From assembly GCA_018713005.1 (NCBI GenBank), contig DVFX01000039.1, positions 1 to 18,005 on the forward strand: a stretch of 18,005 nucleotides of DNA, given 5' to 3'. The DNA comes from Scatomorpha gallistercoris (lineage in GTDB: Bacteria > Bacillota > Clostridia > Oscillospirales > Oscillospiraceae). This document shows positions 12,970-18,005 of this stretch, piece by piece. The position numbers were made by a program, and so were the translations under genes. The stretch's first letter is position 1, and each line of letters begins with the position of its first letter. The notes below the pieces were generated by a model, which saw only the letters and a list, made by a program, of their open reading frames with translations, made no database searches and was not told where the DNA came from.

Positions 12970-15504
12970 TTGCTGGACATAGATAAGCTGACAACCGAAA
13001 ACGACGAGTCCCCGAGCCTGGAGAGCATCCTGGCCGAGTACGCGGACTATCCCGACGCCGCGCCCTATGCCTCGCCGGAGCCCGAAGTCTCTCCGGAGAG
13101 CAGCATAGACTTTGAGGACGAGGACGGTGGGCTCTACGCGGGCATAGACAGCGATTCTGCCGGGTATGCCTCCCCGCCGGAGCCGGAATACGAGCCCGAT
13201 TACGAGCGCGAGGCCTACGGCTACACCAGCCGCCTGCGCCGCAGCTTTGAGCGCCTCACCCGCCGTGTGAGCGTCCCCGAGGAGGACGAGTACACGCCCG
13301 AGCCCTCCGGAGAGCCGGATTTCGCCGGCGACGACGACGTAAAGGTCTATCGTCCGAGCGCACAGCTCCCCGACGGCGACGAGGACGTGAAGGTCTACTC
13401 CGCGCCGAAGAAGCGCAGCCTGGACGATGTGGTCGCCGAGGCCGAGCGGCGCAGCTCCGCCTGGAGCGCCCGCTATGACGCCGCCCCTCACAGCTTCAGC
13501 GGCAGCGCATATGCCCCCGGCCGCGAGGCCGAGAACATAGCCGGAGGCACCGGATTCGATTACGACGTGCAAGGCTGCGGCGCAGACGGCCGCGACGCGG
13601 AAGCCTACGAAGGCCCGCATGGCTACGACGAAGGCCCGGACGGCGGCATACATGACTATGCGCCGGACGACGGCGTCCGCAATTACGGCGTGGACTCCGA
13701 CGAGGGCTACGGCTATGCCTCCGAGGACAGCGAGAACGCCCCGCGCCGCGACTACGGCCGCGCCCCGCGCGCCAAGAACCCCGTCCTTGCCCTTCTGGCC
13801 GTGCTTGGCGTGAAGCTCGGCAATGCGCAGACCGCAGGCGAGGCAGTCGCCCCCGAGGACGACGAGGACATCGGCGAGGAGCTGCCCGCCAACAAGGCCG
13901 CGAAGTACTACGCCGGAAACGTGAACTCCCTGCGTATACGCTTCCGCCTCTCCCTCTTCCCCATGCTGGCCCTGCTGTGGATATCCCTCGGCCTGCCCGC
14001 CTTCGGCGCTCTGGGCAGCGACCTGAAGGTCACCAGCCTCGTGTGTCTGGTGCTGGAGCTGACCGTGGTCATGCTCGGCCTGGACGTGTTCACATCAGGC
14101 ATTATGAGCCTGGTGCGCGGCCGCATAGGCATGTGGTCCCTGGTCTCCCTGGCATGTATAGCCAGCGCGCTCGACGCCGCGATAAGCTACGCCGCGGGTA
14201 CTGCGGGCTGGGGCACGCCCATGTGCGCTGCCAGCGCGCTCAGCATGGTGTTCGCGCTCTACGGCGCGCTGCTGGAGGCGCGGGCGCTGCGCTTCTCGGC
14301 CAAGGCCCGAGAGCTGGCCGAGGACCCGATAACCGTCACTGCAGAGAGCGGCATAGACGGGCGCGATGGCTCCGTGCTCATGAAGTCAAAGGCCAGCCTC
14401 GAAGGCTGGCTGCACCGCTGCGAGGAACCCGACGCGGCGGAAAGCGCCTTCTCCGGCGCCGCTCCCTGGCTGGTGGTCGGAAGCTTCCTGCTCTCCCTCG
14501 TGGCCACAGGCATCTCCGGCAGCTGGACATATTTCTTCCGCATCCTCGCCGCCACGACCGCCTGCGCGGCCCCCTGCGCGGCCTTCGTGGCCTGCCCCCT
14601 GCCCTATTTCCTGCTGGCCCTGCGCGCCTACAGGCGGGGCGCGGCCGTGGCCGGCTGGCCCGGTATGCGAGATATAGGCAGGGCCGTGGGCATGGTCGTG
14701 ACCGACTCAGACCTCTTCCCCGGCGAGAGCGTGAAAATTCAGTCCATACGCATACTCTCCGGTTCCTCGCCGGAGCGCGTCATAGCCGACGCGGGCAGCG
14801 TAGTGATTGCCTCCGGCAGCGTGCTCTCTCCCCTTTTCTCGGAGCTGCTGCGCCGCAACGGCTACGCCATGCGCCGCGTTGAGGACTTCTGCTGCCACGA
14901 GGGCGGCGGACTGACAGCCCTCATCGCGGGCGAGGAGGTACTGTGCGGCAGCGCGGCCTTCATGCGCCTGATGGGCATAATGGTCCCGCAGAAGCTCGCC
15001 GACCGCAGCGCCGTGTTTGTGGCCATCAGCGGGGTGCTCAGCGGCATCTTCAACATTGAGTACAGCCCCGTACCCAGCGTCGGCAAGGCGCTTGTCAGCT
15101 GCCTGCGCAGCCGCCGCGCGCCTATTTTCGCCGTGCGCGATTTCCTGGTAACCCCGCTCATGCTCCACCGCAAGTACGGTATCCCCACCGACGGTTTCGA
15201 CTTCCCGCTTTACGCCGTGCGCTACGCCGTCTCCGGCGCCTCGCCCTCCGACGAGAGCCGCGCCTGCGCCCTGATGGCCCGCGAAGGCCTGGGCGCTTAC
15301 ATGGAGGTCGCCGGCTGCGGCCGCCGCTGCTACATATCCGCCCAGCTGGGCACCGTGCTGAGCCTCGTCTGCGCCGTCTCCGGCGTGCTGCTGGCCTTCG
15401 CACTGTACGCCTTCGGCTCCGGGCTCAGCGTGGCCTGGCTCCTGGCCTACATGGCCGTATTCACTCTGCCCGGCGTCGTCGCGTCCGTAGCCGGTGCGCA
15501 TTGA
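12970..15504 (+). CDS. Degenerate P1B-type ATPase-like membrane protein with acidic N-terminus
   Basis: An 844-residue protein starting at TTG with GAGGTG overlapping the rlmB end. Residues 1-310 are hydrophilic, acidic and rich in Tyr, Pro and Gly, and repeat DDVKVY/EDVKVY (122-127, 138-143). Membrane segments lie at about 326-346, 353-376, 388-410, 415-435, 499-516, 522-550, and a final pair at 791-815 and 820-842. From 534 the layout follows heavy-metal P-type ATPases: APC (534-536) where CPC is expected, ACP (541-543) for ATP, then 45 residues from A534 to D579 in VVTDSDLF, where DKTGT should be. GSAAFMRLMGIMVP and AVFVAISGVLSGI resemble the nucleotide and phosphorylation domains, but TGD is VRD (722-724). 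No TGES or GDGxND motif is present. It is probably a catalytically dead pseudo-pump with a regulatory or scaffold role; that is inference. Confidence 0.82.
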   Translation: MLDIDKLTTENDESPSLESILAEYADYPDAAPYASPEPEVSPESSIDFEDEDGGLYAGIDSDSAGYASPPEPEYEPDYEREAYGYTSRLRRSFERLTRRVSVPEEDEYTPEPSGEPDFAGDDDVKVYRPSAQLPDGDEDVKVYSAPKKRSLDDVVAEAERRSSAWSARYDAAPHSFSGSAYAPGREAENIAGGTGFDYDVQGCGADGRDAEAYEGPHGYDEGPDGGIHDYAPDDGVRNYGVDSDEGYGYASEDSENAPRRDYGRAPRAKNPVLALLAVLGVKLGNAQTAGEAVAPEDDEDIGEELPANKAAKYYAGNVNSLRIRFRLSLFPMLALLWISLGLPAFGALGSDLKVTSLVCLVLELTVVMLGLDVFTSGIMSLVRGRIGMWSLVSLACIASALDAAISYAAGTAGWGTPMCAASALSMVFALYGALLEARALRFSAKARELAEDPITVTAESGIDGRDGSVLMKSKASLEGWLHRCEEPDAAESAFSGAAPWLVVGSFLLSLVATGISGSWTYFFRILAATTACAAPCAAFVACPLPYFLLALRAYRRGAAVAGWPGMRDIGRAVGMVVTDSDLFPGESVKIQSIRILSGSSPERVIADAGSVVIASGSVLSPLFSELLRRNGYAMRRVEDFCCHEGGGLTALIAGEEVLCGSAAFMRLMGIMVPQKLADRSAVFVAISGVLSGIFNIEYSPVPSVGKALVSCLRSRRAPIFAVRDFLVTPLMLHRKYGIPTDGFDFPLYAVRYAVSGASPSDESRACALMAREGLGAYMEVAGCGRRCYISAQLGTVLSLVCAVSGVLLAFALYAFGSGLSVAWLLAYMAVFTLPGVVASVAGAH

Positions 15505-15514
15505 CACACAACTC

Positions 15515-15546
15515 AGCCCCCCGAGCGCGTCTTGGGGGGCTTTTTT
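15515..15546 (+). terminator. Intrinsic terminator after the pseudo P-type ATPase gene
   Basis: AGCCCCCC (15515-15522) pairs with GGGGGGCT (15534-15541), followed by six T (15541-15546). It begins 10 bases after the stop codon. It ends only 15 bases before the next ATG, so it may also attenuate the downstream small gene. Confidence 0.88.
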
Positions 15547-15561
15547 GAAAGGGGACCGCGC

Positions 15562-16047
15562 ATGGACGCTTCGTTAAAGCGCAAGGCCGGCATCGCCATA
15601 GCCGCAGCCGTCATCACCGCAGCTCTCCTGCTGTGGCTGTTCTGGCCGCTCAGCTTCTCGGCCCGCTACGGCGTCGGGAACGGCGTCTCAGTCTTTTACA
15701 CCCGGCTGAGCGTCGAGGATGGGGATATAGCCAACGCAAACTACGAGGCCGTACTGACGCCCGGCTCGCCCGAGCTCGAGAAGCTCGGAGAACGGCTCGG
15801 TGAGGTGAAATTTCACCGCACGCTGCTCACGCCCTTCCGTCAGGCGCATTGGGACCTTGAGGGCGAGCGCCAACTGCAAATCATCGTGGACAGGCGCGGC
15901 GGCGGCACGGCCGGAATAGTCCTCACCGACGGCGGCCAGCTCTACATAGACGGCCGAAAATACGACATGGGCCTCTTCTCCGCGGAGAACGAGCGGGAAT
16001 TGCTGGAGTCTGTCATAGACGGCTTAACATGGTCTCCGGCGGCTTAA
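15562..16047 (+). CDS. Small membrane-anchored protein of unknown function
   Basis: A 161-residue protein I do not recognise. Residues 7-30 form one hydrophobic helix after a Lys/Arg-rich start (SLKRKAG), so it is probably anchored in the membrane with the rest outside the cell. There is no lipobox cysteine. The outer part contains alternating charged and beta-type stretches such as ERQLQIIVDRRGGG and YIDGRKYDMG, likely a small all-beta domain. The ATG at 15562 has AAAGGGG ahead of it; the open frame also extends to a TTG inside the terminator, which is not used. It sits just after a terminator with no room for its own promoter close by, so it probably depends on read-through from the upstream gene. 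The EF-G-like gene after it has its own promoter. Confidence 0.7.
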   Translation: MDASLKRKAGIAIAAAVITAALLLWLFWPLSFSARYGVGNGVSVFYTRLSVEDGDIANANYEAVLTPGSPELEKLGERLGEVKFHRTLLTPFRQAHWDLEGERQLQIIVDRRGGGTAGIVLTDGGQLYIDGRKYDMGLFSAENERELLESVIDGLTWSPAA

Positions 16048-16120
16048 TATGACGGATAATAGCGCTGTTTGTCGTTTTGCACAGCCCGTCGCGGCATAAA
16101 AATGATTGCTTTTTTAGCTA

Positions 16121-16149
16121 TTGCCAAACCAGCCAAAGTATTATATAAT
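16121..16149 (+). promoter_or_regulatory. Strong sigma-A promoter for the EF-G-like gene
   Basis: TTGCCA (16121-16126), a 17-base spacer and a perfect TATAAT (16144-16149). It lies about 60 bases before the EF-G-like ATG, in an A/T-rich gap, and is the best promoter match on the plus strand. Confidence 0.8.
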
Positions 16150-16209
16150 TAGATGGTTGATTTTTGGGAAAACGTTACGTTTCAAATATAAGAAGGAGTG
16201 AACCCACAC

Positions 16210-18005
16210 ATGAGCTACGCAACAAAAGACATCCGCAACATCGCTCTGCTCGGCCACGGCGGCAATGGCAAGAGCACCCTCGCGGAGAGCATCCTGTTCC
16301 TGACCGGCGTCACCGACCGCATGGGCAGCACCGCCTCCGGCAACAGCGTCTCCGACTTCGACGCAGAGGAGATTCGCCGCCAGATAAGCATTTCCCTGTC
16401 CACGATGTACACGGACTACCAGAAAACCAAGATAAATATCCTGGACACCCCGGGTTATTTTGACTTCGCCGGCGAGGTTGTCGAGGCCCTGCGCGTCGCC
16501 GACACCGGCATCATAGTCGTCTCCGCCAAGGACGGCGTCAACGTCGGCGCTGAGAAGGCCTGGAAGAGCCTCAATGACGCCAACCTGCCCAAGGCCATCT
16601 ATATCTCCAAGCTCGACGAGGAGCACGCCGACTACTTCACGGCCCTGAACGCCCTGCGCGAGAAGTTCGGCCCGAGCGTCAGCCCGATGGCCGCGCCCAT
16701 CGTCGAGGGCGGCAAGCCCGTCGGCATTGTCGACATCGTCGCCCGCAAGGCCTACAAGTACAACGGCAGCAAGCGCAGCGAGTGCCCCGTCCCCGACAGC
16801 ATGGCCGACCGCGTTGAGGAGCTCTACAACGAGATCGCCGAGAACGCCGCCGGCACAAGCGAGGAGCTCATGGAGAAGTACCTTGAGACCATGGAGCTCT
16901 CCGCCGACGAGATATACGGCGCCCTGACCACCGGCATTGCCGAGGGTGAGATTGTCCCCGTGTTCTGCGGCAGCGCCTCCACCGGCATGGGTACCCTCGA
17001 GCTGCTCGACGCCATAAAGAACTTCTTCCCCGCCCCGCACGAGGGCGGCGAGCCTGTCAACGAGTCCGGCCCGGCCCGCGCCATCGTCTACAAGACCATG
17101 AGCGACCAGTTCGGCAAGTTCAGCCTCTTCAAGGTCATTTCCGGCAAGGTCACCCCCGACATGACCCTGACCAACGCCCGCTCCGGCGCGCAGGAGAAGC
17201 TCGGCCACATCTACTTCATGCAGGGCAAGAAGAACGTCGAGGTCCAGGAGATTTCCTGCGGCGACATCGGCGCGGTGAGCAAGCTCTCCGACACCAAGAC
17301 CGCCGACACCCTCTGCGACGCCAAGGCCGTCGAGGCCGCCCCCGGCATCGAGTTCGCCACCCCCTGCTACTCCATGGCTATCGCGCCCAAGACGAAAGGC
17401 CAGGAGGACAAGGTCGCTCAGGGCCTCACCCGCCTCAACGACGAGGACCGCTCCTTCACCATCACCAACAACGCCGAGACCAAGCAGATGGTCATCGCCG
17501 GCGCCGGCGACATCCAGCTCGACGTGCTGTGCAACAAGCTGAAGAACAAGTTCGGCGTCGAGGTCGAGCTCAGCCCCGCCCGCGTGGCCTACCGCGAGAA
17601 GATTCGCAAGCCGCTCAAGGCCCACGGCCGTCACAAGAAGCAGTCCGGCGGCCACGGCCAGTTCGGCGACGTCTGGATAGAGTTCGAGCCGCAGGAGGAG
17701 CAGGAGGACATGATCTTCGCCGAGAACGTCTTCGGCGGCAGCGTGCCCAAGAACTTCTTCCCCGCAGTCGAAAAGGGTCTGCGCGAGTGCTGCCAGAAGG
17801 GCGTCCTCGCCGGCTACCCCATGGTCTACCTCAAGGCCACCCTGTACGACGGCAGCTATCACCCCGTCGACTCCAGCGAGATGGCGTTCAAGACTGCGGC
17901 CGGTCTCGCATATAAGGAACTTATTAACGCCAGCCCCGTCATATTGGAACCGATAGGGCTGCTGAAGGTGACTATACCCGACGCGAACATGGGCGACATC
18001 ATGAG
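16210..18005 (+). CDS. EF-G-like translational GTPase (FusA2 type), 3' end outside window
   Basis: The frame is open from the ATG at 16210 to the window edge, giving 598 residues of a protein usually near 690. AAGGAG precedes the start. The GTPase domain has a P-loop GHGGNGKST (15-23), DTPGYFDF at 79-86 and SKLD at 133-136. Canonical EF-G has GHVDAGKTT, DTPGH and NKxD, so the switch II His is Tyr83 and the G4 Asn is Ser133. The switch I Thr appears as Ser (RRQISI, 56-61). Domain II to IV features follow, including GGHGQFGDVW and YDGSYHPVDSSEMAFK. This fits the EF-G-like (FusA2) group rather than the main translocase, which normally sits with ribosomal protein genes. FusA2 proteins are reported to differ in ribosome-dependent activity; its role here is unknown. 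Confidence 0.9.
   Translation, partial: MSYATKDIRNIALLGHGGNGKSTLAESILFLTGVTDRMGSTASGNSVSDFDAEEIRRQISISLSTMYTDYQKTKINILDTPGYFDFAGEVVEALRVADTGIIVVSAKDGVNVGAEKAWKSLNDANLPKAIYISKLDEEHADYFTALNALREKFGPSVSPMAAPIVEGGKPVGIVDIVARKAYKYNGSKRSECPVPDSMADRVEELYNEIAENAAGTSEELMEKYLETMELSADEIYGALTTGIAEGEIVPVFCGSASTGMGTLELLDAIKNFFPAPHEGGEPVNESGPARAIVYKTMSDQFGKFSLFKVISGKVTPDMTLTNARSGAQEKLGHIYFMQGKKNVEVQEISCGDIGAVSKLSDTKTADTLCDAKAVEAAPGIEFATPCYSMAIAPKTKGQEDKVAQGLTRLNDEDRSFTITNNAETKQMVIAGAGDIQLDVLCNKLKNKFGVEVELSPARVAYREKIRKPLKAHGRHKKQSGGHGQFGDVWIEFEPQEEQEDMIFAENVFGGSVPKNFFPAVEKGLRECCQKGVLAGYPMVYLKATLYDGSYHPVDSSEMAFKTAAGLAYKELINASPVILEPIGLLKVTIPDANMGDIM

Noticed and set aside
16141..17862. 573-residue minus-strand open frame opposite the EF-G-like gene
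   Set aside because: The plus strand encodes an unmistakable EF-G-like GTPase that is open to the window edge, so this frame is its shadow.

Overview
The window looks like chromosomal DNA of an anaerobic, high-GC member of the Clostridia, perhaps an Oscillospirales-type gut bacterium. The support is strong GGAGG-type ribosome binding sites, a four-subunit ferredoxin-dependent 2-oxoacid oxidoreductase, an RlmB and an EF-G-like factor of clostridial flavour, and a mix of GC-rich codons with frequent ATA isoleucine codons. The taxonomic call is inference from protein style, not from a marker gene. I found no rRNA, tRNA, CRISPR array, insertion sequence or phage gene.

Left part (about 1-8500): a divergent, probably catabolic locus. 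Leftward run a YkvI-like multi-pass transporter and a tiny two-helix membrane protein, ending at a perfect hairpin terminator. Rightward run a GntR/FCD regulator, two tandem paralogous ketopantoate-reductase-family dehydrogenases, a MinD/CobQ-like P-loop ATPase and a delta-alpha-beta-gamma 2-oxoacid:ferredoxin oxidoreductase (VOR/KOR type), closed by a strong terminator at 8472-8499. A sensible reading is uptake of an acid or amino acid, NAD-linked interconversion of 2-hydroxy and 2-oxo acids, then oxidative decarboxylation to an acyl-CoA with reduced ferredoxin. The substrate is not known.

Middle part (8500-12100): leftward genes for an unrecognised 213-residue protein, an MBL-fold hydrolase, pyrimidine-nucleoside phosphorylase and an unrecognised 168-residue protein. 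A nested palindromic element that can form two competing RNA structures lies between the phosphorylase and MBL genes.

Right part (12100-18005): rightward rlmB, then a tightly coupled 844-residue membrane protein. I read the latter as a degenerate heavy-metal P-type ATPase (a pseudo-pump): the layout is kept but the CPC, DKTGT, TGD and GDGxND motifs are altered or absent, and a long acidic tyrosine-rich N-terminal region has been added. A terminator and a small membrane-anchored protein follow. After a near-consensus promoter comes the start of an EF-G-like GTPase with non-canonical switch and G4 residues, cut by the window edge.

The pseudo P-type ATPase, the dehydrogenase/ATPase/oxidoreductase module and the palindromic element are the most interesting parts.
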